From: an uncultured Clostridia bacterium
GTDB lineage: Bacteria > Bacillota > Clostridia > Christensenellales > Borkfalkiaceae
Direction: 5' to 3'
Length of the DNA: 25,655 bases
Assembly: GCA_947628555.1 (NCBI GenBank)
Contig: CANRAI010000006.1
Span: 1 to 25,655, forward strand
The notes under the pieces are model-generated. The model searched no databases. It was not told where the DNA came from and saw nothing but the letters and a program-made list of their open reading frames with translations. Positions 13,843-22,235 of the stretch are shown piece by piece; position 1 is the first letter of the stretch; each line of letters begins with the position of its first letter. The translations under genes were made by a program, and so were the position numbers.

Positions 13843-14781
13843 ATGAAAGAATTTTCGCATATCCCCGTGATGCTTGAAGAGTGTATGGAAGGTTTAGGCC
13901 CGAAAAGCGGAGAGATATACTACGATTCAACCGTCGGGGGCGGCGGTCATTCTTACGAAATTTTAAAGCGCTCGGCGCCCTCGGGCAGACTGATTGCCAC
14001 CGATCTCGACGACGAAGCCATAGCGGCGGCGGACGAAAGGCTTAAACCCTTTGCGGGAAGATATGAAATTCACAAATCCGACTATAAGGACTTTGAAAGG
14101 GTTTTCGAAACCGCGGGAATAGATAAGGTTGACGGAATTCTTATAGATATGGGCGTTTCCAGCCACCAGCTGGACGACAAGGAAAGGGGGTTCAGCTATA
14201 TGCAGCCCGACGCCCCGCTTGATATGAGAATGGACAGAACCGGTCCTCTCACGGCGGAATATATAGTAAACAATTATTCGCAGTCGGAGCTGTCAAGGAT
14301 ATTAAAGGATTACGGAGAAGAAAAATTTGCTTCAAACATAGCAGCCAACATAGTTAAGGCGCGAACCCGAAGCGCCATAACTACCTGCGGCGAGCTTGCA
14401 GATATAATAGAAAAAAGCATACCCGCAAAATTCAGGCAAAACGGTCCTGCGGCGAGGAAGAGCTTCCAAGCCATAAGGATTGCCGTAAACGGAGAGCTTA
14501 CGGGGCTGTACGACTGCATTATAAGTCTTACCCGAAGACTTAATAAGGGCGGAAGGATAGCGGTAATGACTTTCCATTCGCTTGAAGACAGAATCGTAAA
14601 GCAGGCGTTCAGATATCTCGAATGCGACTGTCTGTGCGATAAAAGTTTGCCCGTATGCGTGTGCGGCAAGAGGAAGGAAATCGAAATCCTCACCAAAAAG
14701 CCGACAGTGGCAAGTTTAAAGGAAATTACCATTAACCCGCGCTCGAAGAGCGCAAAGCTGAGAATAGCTGAAAAAATATAA
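13843..14781 (+). CDS. rsmH: 16S rRNA (cytosine-1402-N4) methyltransferase RsmH
   Basis: RsmH (formerly MraW) uses SAM to methylate N4 of C1402 in the ribosomal P site. The 312-residue protein has the glycine-rich SAM motif TVGGGGHSY near 26-34, DLDDEAI near 50-56, the long signature ILIDMGVSSHQLDD with RGFSY, DAPLDMRMD, FQAIRIAVNGEL and TFHSLEDRIVK. Near the C-terminus it keeps the cysteine-rich segment CDCLCDKSLPVCVCG, usual for this family in Firmicutes. One base separates it from mraZ, the conserved dcw arrangement. Confidence 0.97.
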   Translation: MKEFSHIPVMLEECMEGLGPKSGEIYYDSTVGGGGHSYEILKRSAPSGRLIATDLDDEAIAAADERLKPFAGRYEIHKSDYKDFERVFETAGIDKVDGILIDMGVSSHQLDDKERGFSYMQPDAPLDMRMDRTGPLTAEYIVNNYSQSELSRILKDYGEEKFASNIAANIVKARTRSAITTCGELADIIEKSIPAKFRQNGPAARKSFQAIRIAVNGELTGLYDCIISLTRRLNKGGRIAVMTFHSLEDRIVKQAFRYLECDCLCDKSLPVCVCGKRKEIEILTKKPTVASLKEITINPRSKSAKLRIAEKI

Positions 14782-14805
14782 CGAAATTGCGTTGAGGAGA
14801 ATACT

Positions 14806-15585
14806 ATGGCAGTCGCAACACCCGTTTTGGAAAAAGAAAAACAGCAAATTGAAGATGAAAAGCATAACGCGCTTATCAAGGAGAGATATTTAAGGCTTCT
14901 CAATCCCGAAAGCAAGATGGACGACCTTAAAGAAGCGGAGTACGTACCTGAGAAATCCGATACGCCCGTTTACGAGCAGTCCGCTCCCGTGTATGCGCAG
15001 GCAGCGGCGCCCGTTTATGAACAACCCGCGGCGCAAGCGTATTCTCAGCCCGCGGCGACCGTTTACGAACAGACGGCGGTGGAAACGCATACCTACAACG
15101 CAGGTCCCGTCCTCGCGCCCAGCGGGCGTGCCGACGCAGATATATTCCGCGCCGACAGCGAAATAAATATGCGGCTGAAAGCACAGCGTGAAGTATCCGC
15201 CGCGCCCCAGCCCGCACCCGAAGAGGACGAAAACGAGGACCTCCGTCCTACGCAGACGACCATTCAGTATAAGACCGAAGCCGTCAGACAAAACCGCGAG
15301 GAGGGCGCGAAAGTCACGACCCGCCCGACAAGGCATTTAAACCTTTCCAAGCACGATAAAATCGTGATTGCCGCGGTGGTAGTGGTTATTGTGGCGCTGT
15401 TCGCTCTGATAATAGTAAACTCCGCGATAATTTCGGGAATCAACAATGAATTGAGCGCTCTCAAAACTACGTTGAACACGGCGCGCGGCGCATATTCGGG
15501 CGTCAGCGATAAAATATCGGAATACACCTTGAACCTTGAAGATACGGTAAAGGCGCTTGCGGAAAGGCTGGGAATGGTAAGGTAA
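14806..15585 (+). CDS. FtsL-like division protein with long repeat-bearing cytoplasmic tail
   Basis: By position between rsmH and the division PBP, and by topology, this is the FtsL equivalent, a bitopic divisome protein. The 259-residue product has one membrane segment (about 186-208) followed by only about 50 external residues of coiled-coil type (GINNELSALK to LAERLGMVR), as in FtsL. What is unusual is the N-terminal cytoplasmic part of about 185 residues; FtsL tails are normally a few tens. It includes five VYEQ-like units at about 8-residue spacing (55-89), then a Pro/Glu-rich acidic stretch (134-150) and a basic stretch before the membrane. ATG 14806 follows GAGGAGAAT. Sequence similarity to FtsL is too weak to prove identity without a profile search. 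Confidence 0.75.
   Translation: MAVATPVLEKEKQQIEDEKHNALIKERYLRLLNPESKMDDLKEAEYVPEKSDTPVYEQSAPVYAQAAAPVYEQPAAQAYSQPAATVYEQTAVETHTYNAGPVLAPSGRADADIFRADSEINMRLKAQREVSAAPQPAPEEDENEDLRPTQTTIQYKTEAVRQNREEGAKVTTRPTRHLNLSKHDKIVIAAVVVVIVALFALIIVNSAIISGINNELSALKTTLNTARGAYSGVSDKISEYTLNLEDTVKALAERLGMVR
14968..15072 (+). repeat. VYEQ-type repeat in the FtsL-like protein
   Basis: Five units, VYEQ, VYAQ, VYEQ, AYSQ and VYEQ, with tyrosines at residues 56, 63, 71, 79 and 87, are joined by Ala/Pro linkers. The 7-8 residue period and repeated Tyr-x-Gln core suggest a low-complexity binding or phosphorylation segment. The codons vary between units, so it is not a fresh DNA duplication. Confidence 0.85.
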
Positions 15586-15597
15586 GGAGAGACGACC

Positions 15598-17358
15598 ATA
15601 AAAAACAGAATAAACAAAACAGGGTTTTCAACCACGGTTTTACAAAAGAGGTTATTGTCAATTGCATTGGCAATAACCTTTATTTTTTTCATTATCCTCG
15701 GCAGGCTTTTATATGTGCAGGTGGCGTGGAGTTCTGAACTGAAACTCCGCGCTTCCGACCAATGGAACAGGGAAATCCCGATAATCGCGCAGCGCGGAAA
15801 AATAACCGACCGAAACGGCGTGATTCTTGCTGGCAACCGCACATCTTACAGCGTGTTCCTGCGCCCGAACGCCGTTGTGAACGCCGAATATACCGCCACG
15901 ATTTTAAGCGGAATTTTTAAAATCGACCCGAACGCCATCCTTGAAAAAATCAAGGGCGGCAAGGTTTCCGAAGTGACGATTGCACGACAGACGGACAAGG
16001 AGAGCATTGAAAAACTCGCCTCGTACGACCTTGCGGGGGTGTATTATTCCCGCGATAATTCGCGCAGCTATACATATGGCGACGCGCTATGCCAGGTATT
16101 GGGGTTCACCGCTTCGGACGGCACGGGCGTGGCGGGATTGGAGAGATTTTATAACACGATTTTAAGCGGCACGGACGGCGAAATTACCTATTCGACGGAT
16201 ATCGTCGGTATTGAAACGGAAAATTCAAAAGTTCTTTATAACGAAGCGTCTCCCGGCGACGAAATAAGGCTTACGGTCGATATAGACATTCAGCTTGCCG
16301 CGGAGGACGCGATGAGAAGCGTATATAAATCTTCGGGCGCGAAGTCTGTTGCCTGCGTCGTCCTCGACCCGCGCAATTCGGACGTCCTTGCCATGGTGAA
16401 TTATCCTTCTTACGACTTGAACGAAGTCCCGAGGAACGATACCGAAAGTTTGAACGCGCTGACGAGAAACGGAATCGTAAGCGATATTTACGAACCGGGT
16501 TCGACTTTTAAAATTATTACCGCTGCGGCGGATATAGAGGAATATCTTCGCGGAAATCCCAAGGCGTTTTCCACTTCATATGTTTTCAACAGCAGCAGAA
16601 CGCGTACGGTTGACGGAACAAAAATAAAATGCTGGTCTGACCACGCGAACGGAAAACATTCCAACCAAACGCTTGCCGTCGCGCTTAACAACAGCTGCAA
16701 CCCATGTTTTACCGATATTGCGCTTTCCCTCGGCAAGGAAACGTTTTATTCTTATCTTCAAAACTTCGGCTTCGGCAAGGATACGGGTATAGACTTTTCG
16801 GGCGAGGCGGTCGGAATGTTGGTGCCCGAAACGGCGGTCAGGGATTGCGATTTGGCGAGAATAGGCTTCGGTCAGACAGTTGCGGTGACGGGCGTGCAGC
16901 TTGCCTGCGCGGCGGCGGCTGCGGTGAACGGGGGAAATTATTATTCCCCGAGATTTTTAAAAAGCATAATTTCCGCCGACGGAAAGACGGTCGAAGAGAA
17001 AAAACCCGTGCTCAAAAACAAAGTAATAAGCGAAAAGGCTTCCCAAATTCTCGCGGAAATGCTCGAAGGAGTTGTAAAGGAAGGCAGCGGCAAACACGCG
17101 TACATAGAGGGCTACAAAGTGGGCGGCAAAACGGGTACCGCGCAAAAATACGAGGACGGACATGTGGCGCAGGGCAAGTACGTTTCTTCTTTTGTGGGAT
17201 TCTTTCCCGCCGACGACCCGCAATATCTCGCGCTAATCATAGTTGACGAGCCGCAGGGCGTTTATTACGGAAGCACGGTCGCCGCGCCCGTTGCCGGCGA
17301 GATTTTCAAAGACATAATAAAAATCAAGAACATAGAACCATTTGAACGGACGGAGTAA
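15598..17358 (+). CDS. Class B penicillin-binding protein (FtsI/SpoVD-like transpeptidase)
   Basis: This is the septal peptidoglycan transpeptidase of the cluster. Counting from the start chosen here (586 residues), it has a membrane anchor at about 21-40, a dimerisation domain, and the transpeptidase triad: STFK with serine 302, SCN at 366-368 and KTGT at 511-514. No PASTA domain follows, unlike many Firmicutes FtsI/SpoVD proteins. The start is unusual: AAGGAG (15584-15589) sits eight bases before ATA at 15598, and no ATG, GTG or TTG occurs in frame until TTG 15655. The ATA start gives a basic N-terminus (KNRINK, QKR) ahead of the membrane segment, while TTG 15655 would remove it. Sequencing error or a true ATG variant is possible. 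The gene is in the same frame as the FtsL-like gene, separated by one stop codon. murE follows two bases later. Confidence 0.93.
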   Translation: MKNRINKTGFSTTVLQKRLLSIALAITFIFFIILGRLLYVQVAWSSELKLRASDQWNREIPIIAQRGKITDRNGVILAGNRTSYSVFLRPNAVVNAEYTATILSGIFKIDPNAILEKIKGGKVSEVTIARQTDKESIEKLASYDLAGVYYSRDNSRSYTYGDALCQVLGFTASDGTGVAGLERFYNTILSGTDGEITYSTDIVGIETENSKVLYNEASPGDEIRLTVDIDIQLAAEDAMRSVYKSSGAKSVACVVLDPRNSDVLAMVNYPSYDLNEVPRNDTESLNALTRNGIVSDIYEPGSTFKIITAAADIEEYLRGNPKAFSTSYVFNSSRTRTVDGTKIKCWSDHANGKHSNQTLAVALNNSCNPCFTDIALSLGKETFYSYLQNFGFGKDTGIDFSGEAVGMLVPETAVRDCDLARIGFGQTVAVTGVQLACAAAAAVNGGNYYSPRFLKSIISADGKTVEEKKPVLKNKVISEKASQILAEMLEGVVKEGSGKHAYIEGYKVGGKTGTAQKYEDGHVAQGKYVSSFVGFFPADDPQYLALIIVDEPQGVYYGSTVAAPVAGEIFKDIIKIKNIEPFERTE

Positions 17359-17360
17359 TT

Positions 17361-18800
17361 ATGAAGCTTTCTGAATTGATAAAATATGCCGAGGTTAAAG
17401 AAATTTCGGGGTTTTCTGACGTGAAAATAAGCGGGATATGCGCTGACAGCAGAAAAATCCGCAGGGGAGATTTGTTTATTTGCTATAAGGGCGGAAATTT
17501 CGATTCTCACGAAAAAGCCGCCGAAGCGGAGAAAAACGGCGCCGCGGCGGTCGTATGCGAAAAGCCTGTCGGCTGTAATATCCCGCAGATAACGGTGGGT
17601 GACGGAAGGGCGCACGTTTCCAGACTTGCGCGCGCTTTTTACGGCTTTGCGGACAAAAAGCTTAAAATCTCAGCCGTAACGGGCACCAACGGAAAGACTA
17701 CCACGACTTATATGCTTGAAAGCATATTGAAAGCTTACGGCAAAAGCGCGGCAGTAATCGGCACGCTCGGCATAAGTTACGCGGGGAAATTCATCGCCCC
17801 CGAACTTACCACGCCCGACCCCGTTTATCTTCATTCTGTTTTCGCGGATATGGTTGCGTGCGGCGTCGAGTACGTTTTTATGGAGGTGTCGGCGCACGCG
17901 CTGTATTTCGACAAGATAAACGGTCTGCATTTCGAAGTGGGGATTTTTACAAATTGTACGCAAGACCATCTCGATTTCTTCAAGACCATGGAAGAATACG
18001 CCGAATGTAAAAAATTATTGTTCAAAGACGGCAGATGCGGATATTCGGTTATAAATTCGGACGACGAGCTCGGCGTTGAACTTATGAAAACCGCGAAAAA
18101 TCACATATCCTACGGCCTGAAAAATCCTGCCGACGTATTTGCGGTGGATATCCGTGAAAAAATCGACGGAACGGCGTTCGTTCTGAATCTTTTCGACGAA
18201 CTGTACGAAATCAACCTGTCAATCCCGGCTCTGCACAACGTATATAACGCCATGGCGGCGGCAGCCTGCGCGAAAATTCTCGGCGTGGATACGGCGGCAA
18301 TCGCAAAAGGGCTGAAAGAACTAAAAAATGTTGAGGGCAGGCTTGAAAGAGTGGCGAAGTACAACGGCGCGGATATTTTCGTTGACTTTGCGCATACTCC
18401 CGACGGATTGGAAAAGTCCTTGCAGTCGCTGAAAAACCTTTGCAGAGGAAAGCTGTACTGCCTTTTCGGCTGCGGAGGAAATCGGGACAGGGCGAAAAGA
18501 CCCATTATGGGCGAAGTCGCGGCTAAGTATGCCGATTTTCTGATTATCACCTCCGACAATCCCCGATATGAAGAACCTTTCGACATAATTTCGGAAATAG
18601 AGAGAGGGGTGAAGCCTTCGGGGAAGGACTACGTCACCGTAACCGAGCGCGACGTAGCTACCGAATATGCAATACGGCTTCTTGAAAAGGGCGATATTTT
18701 ACTTGTCGCGGGTAAGGGCGGCGAGCACTATCAGGAAATAATGGGCATAAAACACAGCTACGACGACAATACCGTTATAAAAAAGATTATCGGGATTTAA
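17361..18800 (+). CDS. murE: UDP-MurNAc-tripeptide synthetase MurE (meso-DAP type)
   Basis: MurE adds the third stem amino acid to UDP-MurNAc-L-Ala-D-Glu in the cytoplasm. The 479-residue ligase has the uridine-binding N-terminal domain (DSRKI.RGDLFIC, 29-41), the P-loop GTNGKTTTT (108-116), the carbamylated-lysine region further on, and the C-terminal domain with DNPR at 399-402. DNPR is the known signature of meso-diaminopimelate-adding MurE; lysine-adding enzymes differ here. GKGGEHYQEIMG is near the end. It begins two bases after the PBP and ends exactly at the mraY start. Confidence 0.96.
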   Translation: MKLSELIKYAEVKEISGFSDVKISGICADSRKIRRGDLFICYKGGNFDSHEKAAEAEKNGAAAVVCEKPVGCNIPQITVGDGRAHVSRLARAFYGFADKKLKISAVTGTNGKTTTTYMLESILKAYGKSAAVIGTLGISYAGKFIAPELTTPDPVYLHSVFADMVACGVEYVFMEVSAHALYFDKINGLHFEVGIFTNCTQDHLDFFKTMEEYAECKKLLFKDGRCGYSVINSDDELGVELMKTAKNHISYGLKNPADVFAVDIREKIDGTAFVLNLFDELYEINLSIPALHNVYNAMAAAACAKILGVDTAAIAKGLKELKNVEGRLERVAKYNGADIFVDFAHTPDGLEKSLQSLKNLCRGKLYCLFGCGGNRDRAKRPIMGEVAAKYADFLIITSDNPRYEEPFDIISEIERGVKPSGKDYVTVTERDVATEYAIRLLEKGDILLVAGKGGEHYQEIMGIKHSYDDNTVIKKIIGI

Positions 18801-19745
18801 ATGAAACTTATATTTATTGGTATTCTCGGCGCGTTTGCCGCGTCGTTTTTACTGACTTTACTGCTTCTGCCCATTTTAAAAAGGTTGAAAGCGGGGCAGT
18901 ATATTCTCGGATACGTAAAAGAGCATATGTCGAAAAGCGGCACGCCGACAATGGGCGGGCTGGGTTTTATAGCCGCGGTCATAATCGTCGGCTTTTCGAT
19001 ATGCGGTTTCGGAAATGGCGAAATAAATCTGACCCTCGCCGTAACGGCGGGCTATATGATAGTCGGATTTTTAGACGACTTTTTGAAAATTTACAAGAAG
19101 AAGAACGAGGGGTTGAAACCCTATCAGAAAATCGTTTTTCAGTTTGCGATAGCCGCTGTCGCGGCTTTTTACTGCTATTTCAACAACCTTACGAAAATCA
19201 ATATACCTTTCAGCGGCTTTTCGCCCGATATAGGTTGGGGCATAATTCCCGTCGTTATATTTATATTCATTGCGACGGTGAATTGCGTCAATCTCACCGA
19301 CGGTCTTGACGGATTAGCCGGCGGGACAAGTTTGTGCTATCTGGCAGTTTTCGGCGTTTTGCTTTTTTTGCAGGGCGCGGAAATGTCTTACCTCTGTTTC
19401 GCCGCGGCGGGCGCGTTGGCGGCATTTTTGGTTTTCAATGTAAACAAGGCTTCCGTTTTTATGGGGGATACGGGTTCGCTGGCGCTCGGCGGGCTTATAT
19501 CCTGCGTTTCAATCTTTTCGGGAAACTCTCTGTATATTCCGATTATCGGAATTATGTTTGTACTTTCGGGAATATCCGTTATAGTGCAGGTAATATATTA
19601 TAAAAGGACAAGGAAGAGAGTTTTTTTGATGGCGCCCATACATCATCATTTTCAGATGAAAGGTCATTCCGAAAGCAAAATTGCCTTTGCATACGCCGCG
19701 CTCACTGCCTTCGTCGGAATATTTTGTTTGATTTTTGTGAGGTAA
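18801..19745 (+). CDS. mraY: Phospho-MurNAc-pentapeptide-transferase MraY
   Basis: MraY transfers phospho-MurNAc-pentapeptide onto undecaprenyl phosphate to make lipid I. The 314-residue polytopic protein (about ten hydrophobic segments) carries HMSKSGTPTMGGLGF near 46-60, the catalytic aspartates in GFLDDFLK (about 89-96), NLTDGLDGLAGG near 164-175, GDTGSLALGG near 224-233 and the histidine loop PIHHHFQMKGH near 281-291. Its ATG directly abuts the murE stop, with no spacer. In most Firmicutes murF lies at this junction, and here it is missing. Confidence 0.97.
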   Translation: MKLIFIGILGAFAASFLLTLLLLPILKRLKAGQYILGYVKEHMSKSGTPTMGGLGFIAAVIIVGFSICGFGNGEINLTLAVTAGYMIVGFLDDFLKIYKKKNEGLKPYQKIVFQFAIAAVAAFYCYFNNLTKINIPFSGFSPDIGWGIIPVVIFIFIATVNCVNLTDGLDGLAGGTSLCYLAVFGVLLFLQGAEMSYLCFAAAGALAAFLVFNVNKASVFMGDTGSLALGGLISCVSIFSGNSLYIPIIGIMFVLSGISVIVQVIYYKRTRKRVFLMAPIHHHFQMKGHSESKIAFAYAALTAFVGIFCLIFVR

Positions 19746-19746
19746 A

Positions 19747-21099
19747 ATGTATTTCGGAAATCAAAAGTTCTTGGTAGCGGGCATGTCGAAATCGGGCGAG
19801 AGCAGCGCGCGGTTTCTCCTTGACAGGGGCGCGGAAGTGTATCTTTACGACGACGTCGTAAGCGATAACGTTACAGCCGTCTGTGAAAAACTCGAACAAT
19901 CGGGAGCGCACACTCTGAACGCCGAGGAATACAGGGACGCCGCCCAAAATTGCGACGTGCTTGTGCTCAGCCCCGGCATACCCATAGATACTCCATTGCC
20001 TGTTTCTTTCAGAAAGCAGGGAAAGGCGATAATCGGGGAAGAGGAGCTTGCCGCGCTCTATTTAAGGGCGACTGCAGTTGCCGTGACGGGAACAAACGGA
20101 AAGACGACCACGGTTTCGATGATGAACGACATTCTGAACGCCGCGGGGAAGCGCAGCGTGGCTTGCGGAAATATAGGCAATCCGCTTGTAAAGGAAGTTG
20201 AAAATCTTGATTTCGACGACTTTGCGGTGATTGAAATTTCCTCCTTCCAGCTTGAAACGCTTTCAAGCCTGCGCCCCCATGTGGCAATAATAACCAACGT
20301 GACGGAGGATCACCTTAACCGTCACTACAACATGGAAAATTACATATTTTTGAAATCGAAAATCCTGCGGAATTTGCGTGAAAGCGAATACGCCGTGTTG
20401 AATTACGACGACCAGACCGTCCGCTCGTTTGCAAAGAATTGCAAGGCAAAGATAGTATATTTTTCGGTGCAGAACAAGGTGGAGGGGGCTTATTTCGAAA
20501 ACGGCGGTCTATACTTTAACGGCGAAAAATATCTCGAAATGTCCGATATGACCGTCGGAGGGGTACATAACGTATATAACGCTTTGGCTTGTATAGCCGC
20601 CTCGGCTGTTCTCGGACTGGATAAGCGCGCGGTCGCACAAGCGATATGCGCGTTCAAGGGCATAAGACACCGCCTTGAAAAAGTGCGGGAAGTGGGCGGC
20701 GTAACTTACATAGACGACAGCAAGGGTACAAATATCGACGCGACAATTAAGGCGGCGCAGACAATGACCGCGCCCACGGTCATTCTGCTCGGCGGGAAAG
20801 ATAAAGGGTACGACTATACTCCGCTTTTTGAAAATCTGCTGTCAACTTCAGTAGTTCATGCGGTGATATACGGCGAAAACAGGTTTAAAATGTTGAACGC
20901 GGCGGTAAAATCCGATTTTGTTAGCGTTTCGCTTTGTTCCGACTTCGATACTGCGGTACGCCTCGCCCGCTATATAGCAAAGCCCGGGCAGAACGTTTTG
21001 CTGAGTCCCGCAAGTTCCTCTTTCGACAGCTTTTCAAATTACGAAGAGCGCGGCGACGCTTTCAAGGCGATGGTGGAAAGCATTGATGACGGAGAATAG
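19747..21099 (+). CDS. murD: UDP-MurNAc-L-alanine:D-glutamate ligase MurD
   Basis: MurD adds D-glutamate to UDP-MurNAc-L-Ala, the step before MurE. The 450-residue product has a Rossmann N-terminal domain (VAGMSKSGESSARFL, 10-24), the P-loop GTNGKTTT (115-122), EISSFQLE near 162-169, the NVTEDHLNRH segment in the middle domain, and YIDDSKGTN with LLGGKDKG in the C-terminal part. Its start is one base after mraY. Its 3' end overlaps ftsW by 14 bases with the ATG start chosen for that gene. Confidence 0.97.
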   Translation: MYFGNQKFLVAGMSKSGESSARFLLDRGAEVYLYDDVVSDNVTAVCEKLEQSGAHTLNAEEYRDAAQNCDVLVLSPGIPIDTPLPVSFRKQGKAIIGEEELAALYLRATAVAVTGTNGKTTTVSMMNDILNAAGKRSVACGNIGNPLVKEVENLDFDDFAVIEISSFQLETLSSLRPHVAIITNVTEDHLNRHYNMENYIFLKSKILRNLRESEYAVLNYDDQTVRSFAKNCKAKIVYFSVQNKVEGAYFENGGLYFNGEKYLEMSDMTVGGVHNVYNALACIAASAVLGLDKRAVAQAICAFKGIRHRLEKVREVGGVTYIDDSKGTNIDATIKAAQTMTAPTVILLGGKDKGYDYTPLFENLLSTSVVHAVIYGENRFKMLNAAVKSDFVSVSLCSDFDTAVRLARYIAKPGQNVLLSPASSSFDSFSNYEERGDAFKAMVESIDDGE

Positions 21100-22180
21100 A
21101 AAAAAAGCGGGAGATATCCCGCTTTTAATCTGTGTATTCGCGATGGCGTGTTTCGGCTGCCTTATGATTTATTCCGCAAGCGCCTATACCGCGGAAGTGC
21201 AGTACGGCGACAGCCTGTATTTTGTCAAAAAGCAACTTTTAGGGCTTGCCCTCGGAACGGCGGCGATGCTCGGGGCGTGCTTTCTGCCCTATAAAAAACT
21301 TGAAAAGCTGAAATATCCCGCCGTAATCGTCGCCGCGGCGCTGCTTATACTTGTGTTCGTGCCGGGCGTGGGGGTAACAAACTACGGCGCGACCCGCTGG
21401 ATAGGTTTCGGAGGGTTTACTATACAGCCTTCCGAAATTGCAAAATATGCGTTCGCTCTGTTTACGGCTGCGTACTTTGCCAAAAATTACAAAAAGGTAA
21501 AAACCGTAACGGGGGTGCTGCCCGTGCTCGCCGTCGGAGGAGTTTTCTGCCTTCTTATCATAGCCGAGCCCAATATGTCCATAACGATGTGCGTGGGACT
21601 TTTAATGCTCGGATTGATATTTTTAAGCGGAACGAATTTAAAAACCTTTTTGATAATTCTTATCCCGTTTTTTTTCGCCGTGCCCCTTTTAATAATTTTA
21701 GAACCGTACAGGTTGCAGAGGCTTTCCGCATTCATCGACCCGTGGGCTTCTCCGAAGGATGAGGGATATCAGCTTATCCAGTCGCTTTACGCTTTGGGGA
21801 ACGGCGGACTTTTCGGCACGGGGCTATTCAATTCCACGCAAAAATACAGGTTTCTGCCCTTTGCGGAAAGCGATTTTATTCTTTCGATTATGGGGGAGGA
21901 GCTGGGATTTTTCGGGCTTCTGATATTCTTCGCCGCGTGCGCGTTTATCGTATATCGCGGAATAAGAATCGCCAAAAATTGCGGCGACAGATTCGGATTT
22001 CTGCTTGCCGCGGGTTTTACTCTTGTCTATGGGATACAGGTGGTGATAAACGCGCTCGTCGTAAGCGGCGCGATTCCGCCTACGGGTCTGCCGCTGCCCC
22101 TAATTTCAAGCGGGAACACTTCGCTTATTATAACAATGGCTTCGATGGGCGTGCTTTATAACGTGTCGCGCGGCAATTAA
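21086..22180 (+). CDS. ftsW: Septal peptidoglycan glycosyltransferase FtsW/SpoVE family (SEDS)
   Basis: FtsW is a SEDS-family polymerase that works with the class B PBP at the septum. The 364-residue polytopic protein has about ten membrane segments and the family motifs MIYSAS near 26-31, GATRWI with QPSEIAKYA (about 100-120), the large external loop with RLQRLSAFIDPW, QSLYALGNGGLFGTG, FLPFAESDFILSIMGEELG, and GLPLPLISSGNTSL near the end. A TTG three bases upstream (21083) is also possible; ATG 21086 is preferred. It overlaps the murD end. murG, which usually follows ftsW, is absent. The gene could equally be labelled spoVE in a sporulating host. Confidence 0.95.
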   Translation: MTENRKKAGDIPLLICVFAMACFGCLMIYSASAYTAEVQYGDSLYFVKKQLLGLALGTAAMLGACFLPYKKLEKLKYPAVIVAAALLILVFVPGVGVTNYGATRWIGFGGFTIQPSEIAKYAFALFTAAYFAKNYKKVKTVTGVLPVLAVGGVFCLLIIAEPNMSITMCVGLLMLGLIFLSGTNLKTFLIILIPFFFAVPLLIILEPYRLQRLSAFIDPWASPKDEGYQLIQSLYALGNGGLFGTGLFNSTQKYRFLPFAESDFILSIMGEELGFFGLLIFFAACAFIVYRGIRIAKNCGDRFGFLLAAGFTLVYGIQVVINALVVSGAIPPTGLPLPLISSGNTSLIITMASMGVLYNVSRGN

Positions 22181-22188
22181 CAACGAAA

Positions 22189-22217
22189 TTGACGTCCGCC
22201 ATATAATAAAGTATATT
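22189..22217 (+). promoter_or_regulatory. Promoter upstream of murA
   Basis: TTGACG (22189-22194) and TATATT (22212-22217) are 17 bases apart in the only notable gap (55 bases) within this part of the cluster. The predicted start is near 22224, giving a very short leader that contains CGGAG before the murA ATG. It implies that murA and divIB can be transcribed separately from the upstream genes. Confidence 0.65.
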
Positions 22218-22235
22218 TTACTATTCGGAGTCAAT

